This document shows positions 17,984 through 27,176 of a stretch of DNA of 64,000 nt, in pieces. Below the pieces are notes generated by a model. That model worked only from the letters and a program-made list of their open reading frames with translations, did not search any database and had not been told where the DNA came from. Position 1 is the first letter of the stretch. Each line of letters starts with the position of its first letter. Source of the stretch: Demetria terragena DSM 11295 (GTDB lineage: Bacteria > Actinomycetota > Actinomycetes > Actinomycetales > Dermatophilaceae); the NCBI RefSeq assembly GCF_000376825.1, contig NZ_AQXW01000004.1, positions 1,550,001-1,614,000 of the forward strand. The letters are read 5' to 3'. Position numbers and translations under genes: made by a program.

Positions 17984-19144
17984 GTGAATTCTCAGAACAC
18001 CCAGACAACCGGCGTCTCACGTCGCTCGATCGCCAGGGGGGCGGCATGGTCGGTCCCCACCATTGCATTGGCGTCAGTTGCCCCCGCAACCGCAGCCTCG
18101 GTGTGTGAACCGACCAAGGTGACCGAGTCGGCCAAGCCGGCCTCGACGACCAGCGCGGCGGCTGGTGAGTCGACGTTTGTGCTCCCATCAAACGTCACGT
18201 CGATCAACTTCGACATCGCCGGTGGGGGTGGCGGCGCATACAGCCCGGCGGCTAACTATCACGGTGGCTCGGGCGTCCGCTTGATTGGCACGCTGGACGT
18301 GCCCGCTGGGGCGACGATCCGCATCGTTGCAGGTCAGGGCGGGACTGGTCCTGCGGGGTGGGGAGCCGACACCGCAACGGGCGGACAGGGATTCGGCAAT
18401 GGCGCCAACTCCGGCACGGTGCCTTCCAACAGCAACGACACGCTCACTGGGGGTAGCGGCGGTGGTGGCTCTGCCATCCTCGTCAATGGCACGGCCATGG
18501 TGATCGCCGGTGGCGGTGGAGGGGCCGCTGGCCAGGGCTCGTACACAATCACCGGCAGTGGCTCGCACGCGACCTTTAGCGGCTCAAATGGCGGCGACGC
18601 CACGTTCCCCGGCGCGAGCACTGCAACCGCGACGTCTCGGCACAACGTGACAGTCACGGGCGCTTCGCCGATGCGTAGCCAGTGGATCAACGGTTCGGGC
18701 AACGCCTACGGCGCGACACCAGGTGAGTCTGGCGTCGCGTCCGTCGCGGCCTCGACCAACCCGATCACCAACGAGAACAACTGGTACGGCTACTACAAGG
18801 CCGCGGCCGGCAGCGCTGGCAACCTCACCACGGGTGGTAATGGTGGGGTCGGTGCGCTCAATCGTCGCATCGCCGGATCAACCGGCAAGTCCATGCTCCT
18901 GGGCGGCTCTGGTGGCGGCGGCGGATACGCCGGTGGTGCCGGTGGCACCGTGTGGTGCCAGATCTACTGGCAGGCCGGTGGGTCACGCTTGGCCTACATG
19001 TTCTCTGGTTCGGCTGGAGGCGGGTCGAGTTACCTCAACGACGCGGCCCAAGCCACCCCGTCGCTCGCTGGCAACGGCAGCGCGACCCAGGGCAGGCGCA
19101 ACCCGGGCTTCGCGACGGTGACCTACGACACGGTGTGCCCGTAG
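17984..19144 (+). CDS. Tat-exported glycine-rich protein (paralogue 1)
   Basis: 386 residues from the GTG at 17984, which has GGAG 7 bp upstream. The twin-arginine signal VSRRSIARGAAWSVP is followed by a hydrophobic core and an Ala-rich cleavage site (ATAAS) near residue 40. The mature part starts with a Cys and alternates beta-type segments (STFVLPSNVTSINFDIAGGGGG) with Gly-rich runs such as GGSGGGGSAILV and GGSGGGGGYAGGAGG, ending in a YDTVCP tail whose Cys may pair with the first. The layout matches the PF21722-like glycine-rich surface proteins; function unknown. A paralogue of nearly the same length, with the same signal and ending, is encoded at 26019-27176. Confidence 0.8.
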   Translation: MNSQNTQTTGVSRRSIARGAAWSVPTIALASVAPATAASVCEPTKVTESAKPASTTSAAAGESTFVLPSNVTSINFDIAGGGGGAYSPAANYHGGSGVRLIGTLDVPAGATIRIVAGQGGTGPAGWGADTATGGQGFGNGANSGTVPSNSNDTLTGGSGGGGSAILVNGTAMVIAGGGGGAAGQGSYTITGSGSHATFSGSNGGDATFPGASTATATSRHNVTVTGASPMRSQWINGSGNAYGATPGESGVASVAASTNPITNENNWYGYYKAAAGSAGNLTTGGNGGVGALNRRIAGSTGKSMLLGGSGGGGGYAGGAGGTVWCQIYWQAGGSRLAYMFSGSAGGGSSYLNDAAQATPSLAGNGSATQGRRNPGFATVTYDTVCP

Positions 19145-19164
19145 TCAGCACCAGTCATACAGCA

Positions 19165-19217
19165 CGGCAACGGCCGGGGTGCTCAGACTTTTGTCTGGGC
19201 ACCCCGGCCGTGCCGTT
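19165..19217 (+). terminator. Strong hairpin terminator after glycine-rich gene 1
   Basis: A 12-bp stem (CGGCCGGGGTGC / GCACCCCGGCCG) is extended by an inner CAGAC/GTCTG stem around a TTTT loop (19171-19210). Flanking ACGGC/GCCGT bases can pair too. It lies 20 bp after the stop of the glycine-rich gene. Confidence 0.8.
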
Positions 19218-19375
19218 TGCTCCCCGAGGTGTTCCACAGTGCGTCCTCATCAAGGTTCGCTAACCACCACAAATGTCACCGCCAGGTCGCACAGGGGACA
19301 AGGCGCGGCTACGTCGAAGTCAGGAGGCCCAAGGATCCTCAGCGGTGTTCTTCGAGAGCACCCACGAGGAGTTGC

Positions 19376-20299
19376 ATGCCACGCCCCGTACGTCTATCTC
19401 GTCGCTCGATCCTCACTGGCCTCGCCATCGCTGTGTCGGCTCCACCGCTGACCGCAGTAGCGACGAGCGGGGCCAACCACCCGCAACAGCCCCCGGCCCT
19501 CATCGGAGCCCAGCCAGCACCGCGCATCCACGTGATGTCGTTCAACATCCGACTCGACACCTACGCACCAGCCCATGACCCGGATTCCTGGCCCCGGCGC
19601 CGGCCTGCGCTCACGGCGCTCATCACGCAAGAGCAGCCTGATCTCCTCGGCGTGCAAGAGGCGACATTCCTCCAGCTCCCCACGATTCGCGCTGCGCTGC
19701 CCCACCACGAGATGGTCGGCTACGGGCGAAGTGGCGGCTCGACCGATGAACACAACGCCATCTTCTTCGACACCCGCCGATTCGAGCTGATCGGGTGGGA
19801 ACAGTTCTGGCTCTCGGACACTCCAGACGTTGTGGGCTCCGCGAACTGGGGCAACGTCGTCACCCGGACCGTGGTGTGGGCGCGCCTGCGCGATCGCACA
19901 AGCCACCGCGAATTCGTTTACGTCAACACGCATTTCGACCACGAGTCTCGAAAGTCCCGAGCACGTTCGGCGCGCGTCGTCGCTGACCTGCGCGGTCAGT
20001 TTGGGTCCATGCCGATGGTCGTCACCGGCGACTTCAACGCGGCGACAACCGACAAGGCCGTGTACGCGCCTCTGACCAAGCCATACGTCGACACCTGGGT
20101 CAGCGCACGACGTCACGTAACCCCGGCATACGGCACCTTCGCCGGATACGACACACCGCGGGTCGGCGCGGAGCGCATCGACTGGATCCTCACTACGCCC
20201 GGAACTCGTGTTCACTCAGCAGCGGTGAATTCCACCAAACCCCAGGGCGTGTGGCCGTCCGATCACATGCCGGTGCAGGCAGTCGTCGAACTGGCCTAA
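19376..20299 (+). CDS. Exported endonuclease/exonuclease/phosphatase (EEP) family protein
   Basis: 307 residues. A Tat-type signal (LSRRSILTGLAIAVSAPP) precedes the EEP fold. Motifs in order: MSFNIRLDT (Asn ligand), LGVQEAT (catalytic Glu), VNTHFDHES, VVTGDFNA (Asp/Asn), the RIDWIL strand and SDHMPVQAVVE (Asp/His pair). The family contains metal-dependent phosphodiesterases for nucleic acids, phospholipids or inositol phosphates; export makes a nutrient-scavenging nuclease or phosphodiesterase likely, which is an inference. The ATG at 19376 has a GAGGAG site upstream; further upstream the frame is open but unlike a protein. Confidence 0.87.
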   Translation: MPRPVRLSRRSILTGLAIAVSAPPLTAVATSGANHPQQPPALIGAQPAPRIHVMSFNIRLDTYAPAHDPDSWPRRRPALTALITQEQPDLLGVQEATFLQLPTIRAALPHHEMVGYGRSGGSTDEHNAIFFDTRRFELIGWEQFWLSDTPDVVGSANWGNVVTRTVVWARLRDRTSHREFVYVNTHFDHESRKSRARSARVVADLRGQFGSMPMVVTGDFNAATTDKAVYAPLTKPYVDTWVSARRHVTPAYGTFAGYDTPRVGAERIDWILTTPGTRVHSAAVNSTKPQGVWPSDHMPVQAVVELA

Positions 20300-20327
20300 G
20301 CGTCCCGGCTGGTGTCGCCTTCGACGC

Positions 20328-21872
20328 TCAGCACTTGGTGTCCTTTTTGTCGGGGACCTTCCCCTCAAGCAGGTACTTGTCGGTCGCGCCGTCCACGCAC
20401 TTGTTGCTCCGCATGTAGGCGGTGTGTCCGTCGCCGTCCCACGAGATCAACCGACTGTTGTCGAGCATGTTGTTGAGCCGAACCGACCACTCGTACGGCG
20501 TTGCAGGATCACGGGTCGTGCCGATCACCAGTATTGGGCTCGACCCCTGCGCGGTGATCTTCTTCGGCTTGCCCGTCGCCTTCACTGGCCATTCGCCACA
20601 CACGGCCCCGCCCCAGGCCAGCAACGGACCCCAAGTCGGCGCGGTCTTCGTGAAGTTTGCCTGGTCCTTGCGATAGTCAGCCACGTCCGGGGAGCCTTGC
20701 CGATCAAGGCAATTCACCGCACTGATGACCTGCATGATGTTGCTTGAATAGTTGCCCTCGCTGTCCCGCTCGGAGTAGGAGTTCGCGAGCGCCATCAAGT
20801 CATTGCCATTGCCCGCGAAGGCGCTCTTGAAGGCCTTCGTCAACGACCCCCACATGCCCTGGTCATACATGGCAGCCGCGATCCCCGACGACGCCCAACC
20901 CTCGGTGAGTTTCTTGACCCGTTCATCGTTGGTCACCGGAATAGGTTTGGCATCAACCTCTTTGAGGAAGTCGCGGATGCGTTTCATCCCTTCCTTCTCG
21001 GACCCACCGAGCGGGCAGTCACCGGAGTCGACGCAATCCTTGACGTAGGCCTTCGTCGCTCGCTCGAAGCCATCCGCCTGCCCCTGGTTGACCTGGCTGT
21101 TGGTGATGTCTGGGGGCACCACGCCGTCGAGGACGAACCGACCCACCTTCTTGGGGAAGAGGTCGGCGTAGGTCGCGCCAAGGAAGGTGCCGTACGACTT
21201 GCCGAGGTAGTCGAGTTTGCTGCTGCCGAGCGCGGCCCGCAGCACGTCCATGTCCTTGGCCGCCTCGACCGTCGAGACATGTCCGATGAGTTCGGGCGCC
21301 TTCTTTTTGCACGCTGAACCGAAGTCACGCCCGCTCTTCATCATGGCGTTCTGCTCGGTTGAGTCGTCGGGAGTGGGGTCCCCGCCAAGCTGGCCGTCCA
21401 TCTTGGGTGCGTCATAACAGACAATCGGCGCCGACCGCTGCACACCGCGAGGGTCGAAGCCCACGACGTCATAGGCCTTGCGCACGTCCCGGCTCACGAT
21501 GAAGTCTGCTGCCGCGGCGTAGTCAACTCCTGAACCACCCGGCCCACCCGGGTTCACCACGAGGGAGCCACGGCGCTGACCAGTAGCCTTGCGCTTCAGC
21601 ACCGCGACCTTGAGCGTGCCGCCGGAAGGTTGGCTGTAGTCGATCGGCACCTCAAGCTGAGCGCACTGCGCGCCCTCTTCACAGTCCGTCCACGACAACT
21701 TCTGGTCGTAAAACTTGGCCAACGATTTCGACGGCGCTTTGGTCGCCTTGGGATCGACTGACTGGTCGGCTTCATCGCCAGATCCATTGCATCCCGAGAG
21801 CACCAATGCCGTCGCCGCCACCGCAGCGAGCACGCTCTTGGGCGTAGCCGTCGTCGCTCGACTCGTCTTCAC
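20328..21872 (-). CDS. Lipoprotein alpha/beta hydrolase, tripeptidyl-aminopeptidase (TAP/SlpD) type
   Basis: 514 residues from the GTG at 21872. A lipoprotein signal ends in LVLSGC (lipobox) near residue 27. The peptidase S33 core has NPGGPGGSG (oxyanion region, about 103-111), DVVGFDPRG, the nucleophile elbow GKSYGTFLG, the acid in TTRDPATPYEW and the His in WDGDGHTAY. A C-terminal TAP-like domain includes Cys pairs. Streptomyces relatives are exported tripeptidyl aminopeptidases or proteases, so extracellular peptide trimming is the probable role. It is encoded just downstream of tmk-holB, and converges on the EEP gene. Confidence 0.88.
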   Translation of the reverse strand: MKTSRATTATPKSVLAAVAATALVLSGCNGSGDEADQSVDPKATKAPSKSLAKFYDQKLSWTDCEEGAQCAQLEVPIDYSQPSGGTLKVAVLKRKATGQRRGSLVVNPGGPGGSGVDYAAAADFIVSRDVRKAYDVVGFDPRGVQRSAPIVCYDAPKMDGQLGGDPTPDDSTEQNAMMKSGRDFGSACKKKAPELIGHVSTVEAAKDMDVLRAALGSSKLDYLGKSYGTFLGATYADLFPKKVGRFVLDGVVPPDITNSQVNQGQADGFERATKAYVKDCVDSGDCPLGGSEKEGMKRIRDFLKEVDAKPIPVTNDERVKKLTEGWASSGIAAAMYDQGMWGSLTKAFKSAFAGNGNDLMALANSYSERDSEGNYSSNIMQVISAVNCLDRQGSPDVADYRKDQANFTKTAPTWGPLLAWGGAVCGEWPVKATGKPKKITAQGSSPILVIGTTRDPATPYEWSVRLNNMLDNSRLISWDGDGHTAYMRSNKCVDGATDKYLLEGKVPDKKDTKC

Positions 21873-21943
21873 TGACCTGTCCTCACGTGGTAATCGCTTA
21901 GGCGTCGACCCTGACACTGCACGCTAACCGACAGTCCTGAACG

Positions 21944-23098
21944 TCAACCGGTGTGCCTGGTCGGAACTCGCAGCCCGATCGCCATGGCTTCCAACGCGAG
22001 CAACGGTGGCACGTTGGCCTCGATGCGCTCGCGTGCCGTGCCGATCTGGTCCATGCACCCCAACAGTTGCTCCGGCCCAAATAGCTGCGCGAGCGTGGCG
22101 AGCAATTCAGACTCGTCGGCGTTGACCAACTCCACCGGGGTACCGACCTGGACCATGAGCGCATCGCGATAGACCGACATGAGGTCGACCAGCGAACGGT
22201 CGATGACATCGCGGCCAAACCGGGTCGCGCGCGTCTTCTGTTCCTTCTCCAAGGTGTTCAGTTGGCCGCGAATATGCGGCGGCTGGGTCCGCGCTTGCGG
22301 GTCGGCGCCCAACTGCTCCAACAGTCGCTTCCGCTCAGCCGCGTCACGCTCTGCACTGCTCGCGCCGGATTCCTCGCTCGCGATGGATGCGAGGTTGGCT
22401 GCAGCGCTCATCGCCTCCCCCAGCGACCGAATGCCCACGGCCAGGTGCAGGGTGTTGCGGCGGCGGGTACGCGCCCCCTCGTCTCGCGCTAATCGCCGCG
22501 CCAACCCGACATGAGACTGCGTGGCGCGAGCGGCATACAACGCCTGCTCTGGATCGATGCCATCGCGGCGCACCAGGAGGTCGGCGACGGCCTCCGGGGC
22601 TGGCGTGCGCAGGCGTACGTGTCGCGAGCGGCTGCGGATCGTGATGATCACGTCCTCCAAGGAGGGCGCGCACAACAACCACACCGTGCGCGGTGTGGGC
22701 TCCTCCAGTGCCTTCAACAGTGAGTCGGCGGCTCTCTCGGTCAGCCTGTCAGCGTCCTCGACAATGATCACCCGCCACGCACCCACTGAGGGACGCCGCC
22801 CCGCCAGTTGCACCAACTCGCGAGCATCCTTCACCTGGATCGACAGGCCCTGAGTTGCCACCACCTCAACGTCAGCATGGCTGCCGTCGCGGGCCGTACG
22901 GCACTCATGGCAGTCCCCACACCCGCGCTGCGGGCACAGCAGCGCACCAGCGAAAGCCCTTGCCGCAGTGGACCGTCCGGACCCCGGCGGCCCAGTAAGC
23001 AACCACGCGTGAGTCATGTATTGAGAGTCGTGGGCCGCTGCGGACAAGGCCGAGACAGCGTGCTCCTGACCGACGACGTCATCCCACACGCTGGTCAT
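21944..23098 (-). CDS. holB: DNA polymerase III subunit delta'
   Basis: 384 residues. A clamp-loader AAA+ subunit. The start WDDVVGQEHAVSAL is followed by GPPGSGRST (about 36-44, a Walker A whose Lys is replaced by Arg), zinc-finger cysteines CPQRGCGDCHEC (55-66), VIIVEDADRLTERAADSLLKALEEP, and the IRSRSRHVRL sensor region. The Lys-to-Arg change is compatible with the non-hydrolysing role of delta'. It overlaps tmk by 4 bp, the usual tmk-holB pair. Confidence 0.95.
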   Translation of the reverse strand: MTSVWDDVVGQEHAVSALSAAAHDSQYMTHAWLLTGPPGSGRSTAARAFAGALLCPQRGCGDCHECRTARDGSHADVEVVATQGLSIQVKDARELVQLAGRRPSVGAWRVIIVEDADRLTERAADSLLKALEEPTPRTVWLLCAPSLEDVIITIRSRSRHVRLRTPAPEAVADLLVRRDGIDPEQALYAARATQSHVGLARRLARDEGARTRRRNTLHLAVGIRSLGEAMSAAANLASIASEESGASSAERDAAERKRLLEQLGADPQARTQPPHIRGQLNTLEKEQKTRATRFGRDVIDRSLVDLMSVYRDALMVQVGTPVELVNADESELLATLAQLFGPEQLLGCMDQIGTARERIEANVPPLLALEAMAIGLRVPTRHTG

Positions 23099-23748
23099 GA
23101 CGTGCCGCTCTTCACTCGGCCGTCCAGAAGGTCGGTCACCGCGCGCTGCACATCCGCGGCGATCTCATCGGGCTCTCGCTCCGCGCTGAGCACGACGTAG
23201 CGCTGCGGTTCGGCCTCGGCCAATTGCAGGAAATGCGCGCGTACTTTGGCGTGAAACTCGTCGGCTTCCCGCTCCAACCGATCGTGCGTTCCGGATCGTC
23301 TGGTGTGGCCGAGTTCGGGTGTCACGTCGAGCAACACCGTCAGGTCAGGGCGAAGGTCGTGGGTAGCCCACGCGGAAAGCTGAGCGATCTCGCCCGGATC
23401 AAGGTCTCGCCCGGCACCTTGATAGGCAACCGACGAGTCAATGTAGCGGTCCTGGACGACGGTCACGCCGCGCTCAAGAGCGGGCCGGACGACCGTGGCC
23501 ACGTGGTGCGCGCGATCAGCGGCAAACAACAACGCCTCGGCACGCGGGGCAACATCCTCGCCGTGCAGGACAAGCTCACGAATCTTATGGCCCAATGTCG
23601 TGCCGCCCGGTTCCCTGGTCACGACGACGTCCTCGTCGCGGCTTCGTAGGAAATACACGAGCCGGTCGAGTTGGGTGGTCTTGCCCGCCCCGTCACCACC
23701 CTCAAAAACGATGAAGACTCCACGCGTCGTGGGCGACTGTTCGGGCAT
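23095..23748 (-). CDS. tmk: dTMP kinase
   Basis: 217 residues. Phosphorylates dTMP to dTDP. P-loop FEGGDGAGKTTQLDRL near residue 14, the DR(E/H)-type TREPGGT motif, QDRYIDSSVAYQGAGRDL, and a LID region with an HTRRSG element. The start is at the ATG at 23748 (MPEQSPTTRGVF); eight further codons upstream are open but not needed. It is translationally coupled to holB. Confidence 0.95.
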   Translation of the reverse strand: MPEQSPTTRGVFIVFEGGDGAGKTTQLDRLVYFLRSRDEDVVVTREPGGTTLGHKIRELVLHGEDVAPRAEALLFAADRAHHVATVVRPALERGVTVVQDRYIDSSVAYQGAGRDLDPGEIAQLSAWATHDLRPDLTVLLDVTPELGHTRRSGTHDRLEREADEFHAKVRAHFLQLAEAEPQRYVVLSAEREPDEIAADVQRAVTDLLDGRVKSGTS

Positions 23749-23790
23749 GAGCGTCAGCCTAGGCGACGGCACCGACGGTCGGAGCGAGCC

Positions 23791-24819
23791 TCACTCCTGA
23801 TAACTGTCCATAGTGTCAGTCCGGATGGCTGTGCCGAGCTGAGTCATTTTCTTCCCATCCACGAGTTCAATGGACGCGCCGCTAGGGCTGCGGCCAAAGC
23901 CAGAGAACGGCGCGGTGACAAACCTGATGTCGCCTCCGCGAGTTCCTCTCATCGCGAAGCCTTCGGACCGCATCTTTCCAACAGTCAAGTCGTTATCGAC
24001 CGTGAGATTGGTGGTGGCCGCATTAAGAAATCCGCGCAACTTCACGGGGTTGGCAATCGTGCTGGGGGTGAGCGACTTCAGCATGAGTGCCTTGATGAAG
24101 GCCTGCTGGCGACGGCCCCGCGAGATATCTCCCTCGCTGAGTTGCTTGCGCTCCCGGACAAAGGTGAGGGCAGTCTTGCCGTCCATGTGCATCGTGCCCT
24201 TGCGGAACTCGACGCCCTCGGACGTCGAGGCCTCTTCCACCTGGACATCAACGCCACCCACGGCGTCGGTCATGCGTTGGAATCCGTCAAATCCCGTCAT
24301 CGCCACGTGGTCGATCTTGACGCCCAACATGTTCTGCATCGTCGACACCAGCAGCGGCGCTCCGCCAAAGGCGTAGGCGGCGTTCAGCTTGTTTTTGCCC
24401 TTGCCAGGGATCGGCACATACAGGTCGCGTGGAAAGTGCACCAGGGTGACGTTGTGTCGGTCCTCGGGAACGTGGACGAGAACCATGACATCGGAGCGCT
24501 TGCCGGCCACACCATCGCGACCGTCATTGCCGATCAGCAGATAGTTGGTGCCGTTTTTATCGGGTTGGGTGATCTCCTTGCCGCTGAGATCTGTTGGGCC
24601 CGAGTCGGGTAGCAACTTGGCGTGCTTGACATTGCCCGAAACCAGGACGTTGAGATAGAGCAGATAGCCACCCACAGCCAGGACCGGCACCAAGACCATG
24701 ACGAGGGCAATCACCCAGCCCTTGCGACGGCGTTTTCTTGGTGACGCAGCACGCCGCGCGGCACGGGTATCACCCGGCGTTTGGCCCGCATCAGCGTCCG
24801 TTTCATCCCCTTGGTTCAC
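23791..24819 (-). CDS. LytR-CpsA-Psr (LCP) family glycopolymer phosphotransferase
   Basis: About 342 residues from a GTG at 24819. A basic N-terminus (PRKRRRKGW) is followed by one transmembrane helix (about 35-57), then an extracytoplasmic LCP domain: YLLIGNDGRDG, RSDVMVLVHV, HFPRDLYVPIPG (the Arg/Asp pair that binds the polyprenyl pyrophosphate), KLNAAYAFGG, AVGGVDVQVEE and ALTFVRERK. LCP enzymes attach wall glycopolymers to peptidoglycan. The frame stays open 190 codons upstream, across the divergent neighbour, so the far start is discarded. The start codon is uncertain because no clear Shine-Dalgarno sequence is present. Confidence 0.85.
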   Translation of the reverse strand: MNQGDETDADAGQTPGDTRAARRAASPRKRRRKGWVIALVMVLVPVLAVGGYLLYLNVLVSGNVKHAKLLPDSGPTDLSGKEITQPDKNGTNYLLIGNDGRDGVAGKRSDVMVLVHVPEDRHNVTLVHFPRDLYVPIPGKGKNKLNAAYAFGGAPLLVSTMQNMLGVKIDHVAMTGFDGFQRMTDAVGGVDVQVEEASTSEGVEFRKGTMHMDGKTALTFVRERKQLSEGDISRGRRQQAFIKALMLKSLTPSTIANPVKLRGFLNAATTNLTVDNDLTVGKMRSEGFAMRGTRGGDIRFVTAPFSGFGRSPSGASIELVDGKKMTQLGTAIRTDTMDSYQE

Positions 24820-24936
24820 GTTCAGGATGGTACGCCGAGCGCCTGGGTTCCGCCTGGATGACGCCAACCCGTGGAAGTCTCGTAAGATCGCCACCGGGGA
24901 AAGACGATCCGAGCGCCGCCGCACGGCCGGGAGGAA

Positions 24937-26013
24937 ATGAAGATGGCCTCCGAGGCTGACGAGTTCGACCTGGTCGTCCGAGTCATGGGTGTGACGATCG
25001 CCGTGCCACTCAACCATGACTGGCTCCAGGCAGACGATCGCGCGCGATTGATCGAAAAATGGTCCTACGCGGCGCTCCCCGAGCCGTCCGCCGAGCCACA
25101 TGACCTCGTCCTCGACTCCCCGGGGGTCAGCAACGCCACCGCGCTGGACCGCCTTGAGTCCTCCCTGTCGACCGCCGTGACGGTCGCGGCCCTGACCCAC
25201 CAAGCGGGCCGACTTCTCATGCTCCATGCCGCCGGCCTGTCCGACCCTGCGACCGGCAAAACCATCGCACTTGTCGCCCCCTCTGGGACCGGAAAAACTA
25301 CTGCTGCAAGGACATTGGGCGCCGACTGGGGCTACGTCAGCGACGAGACCGTCGCCATCGACCCAGCCGACTTGACGGTCCTCCCGCATCAGAAACCGCT
25401 GTCAATCGGCGCGAAAGGCTCCATCAAAGAGCAGGCAGGACCGGCTGAACTCGGGCTCGAGAAACTCACTCAGACACCAACGCTTGCGCGCATCGTGATG
25501 CTCGTACGTGACCCGGACCATGAGGGGCCACCGCGGATCGACCCTCTCCCGCTGGCGCAAGCCCTTGGCCGGTTGGTATCCGAGGTGAGTTACCTCTCTC
25601 GGTGGGAGAGCCCGATTGTGATGATGTCGTCAGTCATCGACAAGACCGGAGGGGTGCTCCTGCTGACCTACTCCGACGCCAAGGACCTTCGAGACCTCCC
25701 CGAGGTCCTTCTCGAGACGCCTGGCCACGTGAACGAGTGGCGAAGCGTTGACGACCCCGGAACCCACGACGCCATTGCGACCGACACCGAACTCGTGATC
25801 TTTCTCGACGGCCAGCCGTCTCGCGTCATGGTCCTCGACGGGATCGGCCCGACCATCTGGCGAGCCGCCCGAACCGGTGACGACCTCGCGCTCGATGACT
25901 TCGTAGCGGCCGTCGTTGCCGAGCACGGAGAGCCACCGAACGGTTCGGCACGCAGTCTCGTGGAAGCGAGCCTCAACGAGATGCGCGACCAGGGCGTCCT
26001 CGAAACGCCGTAA
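24937..26013 (+). CDS. HprK-like P-loop protein with C-terminal PqqD-like domain
   Basis: 358 residues. A first ~95-residue domain is followed by an HPr-kinase/PEPCK-like P-loop, IALVAPSGTGKTTAART (about 110-126), with YVSDETVAID as the downstream acidic strand. The C-terminal ~85 residues (ELVIFLDGQPSRVMVLDGIGPTIWRAA, then a helical end) read as a PqqD/RiPP-recognition-type winged helix. No RiPP precursor, radical SAM or cyclase gene is close. Similar fusions occur beside glycan genes in actinobacteria, and here it is divergent from an LCP gene, so a role in surface-polymer synthesis is a guess. A GGGAGG site 6 bp upstream supports the ATG at 24937. Confidence 0.75.
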   Translation: MKMASEADEFDLVVRVMGVTIAVPLNHDWLQADDRARLIEKWSYAALPEPSAEPHDLVLDSPGVSNATALDRLESSLSTAVTVAALTHQAGRLLMLHAAGLSDPATGKTIALVAPSGTGKTTAARTLGADWGYVSDETVAIDPADLTVLPHQKPLSIGAKGSIKEQAGPAELGLEKLTQTPTLARIVMLVRDPDHEGPPRIDPLPLAQALGRLVSEVSYLSRWESPIVMMSSVIDKTGGVLLLTYSDAKDLRDLPEVLLETPGHVNEWRSVDDPGTHDAIATDTELVIFLDGQPSRVMVLDGIGPTIWRAARTGDDLALDDFVAAVVAEHGEPPNGSARSLVEASLNEMRDQGVLETP

Positions 26014-26018
26014 GCCGA

Positions 26019-27176
26019 TCAGTCGCAGGGCGCCTTGTAAGAAATTTTCACGTAACCGGGGTGCCGTGCCGCACTCCCGGCCGCCGCAGCATTTCCCCCA
26101 TCGGCAAACGCTGACGCGGTGACGACTGCGTCATCCACGAAGCTACTGCCGCCACCGCCAGAACCGCCCGCCTGGTAGACGTAACTATTGGCCTGAAGTC
26201 GACCACTCGTGGCGCCACCGGCGCCACCGGCGTAGCCGCCGCCACCACCACCGCCGCCGATCTGGATCCAACCCCAGCTGTTACCGGAGTAGAACGCTGG
26301 CGATGTGGCGCCTTGGCCACCCGCGCCGCCGCTGCCGCTCGGCGGCAGCCCCGGGTTGCTCGCGACACGCGAGTAGCGGGTGTTGTTGCCATTGCTGGCC
26401 TGATAGAGGGCCGACGTCCGAGTGGCCCCCGGTGTTGATCCCGAGGCGCCGCCACCGCCGAACAACTGGTCGTTGAAACCAGTGCGGGTGATCGTGATGT
26501 CGTGGCCAGTGTCGCCGTTGGGTAGACCGCCGTCGCCGGTCGCGCCGGCCGTGGTGTAGGCGTACCCGTTCGTCGGGAAATACTCGATGGAGCCGATGCC
26601 GCCGCCCCCTCCAGCGACGACTGCCGGCTGTCCACCGACCAGGATGGCCGATCCACCGCCACCACTACCTCCGGTCAGCGTGTGACCGTTGATTGCGGTC
26701 GGGTTTCCCGTATGACCGCCTGCGCCGTAGCCATCACCGCCAGTGACGATGCGCTGATCTTCGCGCGCGGGTCCGGCTCCTCCGTTGCCCGCGACGAGCG
26801 TGAGTACGCTCCCGGGCGCCACCGTCATCGTTCCGGTGACCAACGCGCCAGAACCGGCCGTGATGCCCGAGGACCCCGACGCGTTGCCATAACTGCCGTA
26901 TCCACCTCCGCCACCAAGCACCTCGAAGGTGATCTCCGTGACGTCTGCGGGAACGGTGAATTCTACGGTCGTCTTCGGCCCGAAGGTCGGGTTAGTGGTC
27001 GCCGACGCCGCGACGACGGCCTCGGCTGACTTGGTCTCCGTGCACGAGGCGGCCATGACGGGCACTGCCGACGACGCGGCCAGCACCGGAACCGACCACG
27101 CTGCGCCCTTGGCGATGGTGCGACGTGACACCCGCTGACTGACCTCTGCGTTTGAGGCGTGCGTGAAATTGGGCAC
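26019..27176 (-). CDS. Tat-exported glycine-rich protein (paralogue 2)
   Basis: 385 residues from the GTG at 27176, with GGAG 8 bp upstream as in paralogue 1. Twin-arginine signal VSRRTIAKGAAWSVPV, cleavage near VMAAS, Cys right after it. The mature part opens with a beta segment (KTTVEFTVPADVTEITFEVLGGGGG), then many Gly-rich runs (GGSGGGGSAILVGGQ, GGGGGGGGYAGGAGG) and ends in HPGYVKISYKAPCD. Signal, order of motifs and end are the same as in the protein at 17984-19144, so the two are clear paralogues. Surface or secreted location is expected; the function is unknown. Confidence 0.8.
   Translation of the reverse strand: MPNFTHASNAEVSQRVSRRTIAKGAAWSVPVLAASSAVPVMAASCTETKSAEAVVAASATTNPTFGPKTTVEFTVPADVTEITFEVLGGGGGYGSYGNASGSSGITAGSGALVTGTMTVAPGSVLTLVAGNGGAGPAREDQRIVTGGDGYGAGGHTGNPTAINGHTLTGGSGGGGSAILVGGQPAVVAGGGGGIGSIEYFPTNGYAYTTAGATGDGGLPNGDTGHDITITRTGFNDQLFGGGGASGSTPGATRTSALYQASNGNNTRYSRVASNPGLPPSGSGGAGGQGATSPAFYSGNSWGWIQIGGGGGGGGYAGGAGGATSGRLQANSYVYQAGGSGGGGSSFVDDAVVTASAFADGGNAAAAGSAARHPGYVKISYKAPCD

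Noticed and set aside
18220-19060. Repetitive DNA in the glycine-rich genes as a possible CRISPR or tandem array
   Set aside because: The repeats are irregular GGT/GGC codon runs with no constant spacer length; they code Gly-rich protein. No CRISPR array or cas gene is seen in the window.
24820-25389. N-terminal extension of the LCP gene by 190 codons
   Set aside because: It would run through the divergent HprK-like gene, and the extension has no signal or domain; a GTG at 24819 next to the basic, TM-bearing start fits better.
24937-26013. RiPP biosynthesis cluster suggested by the PqqD domain
   Set aside because: No precursor peptide, radical SAM, cyclodehydratase or export gene in the flanks.
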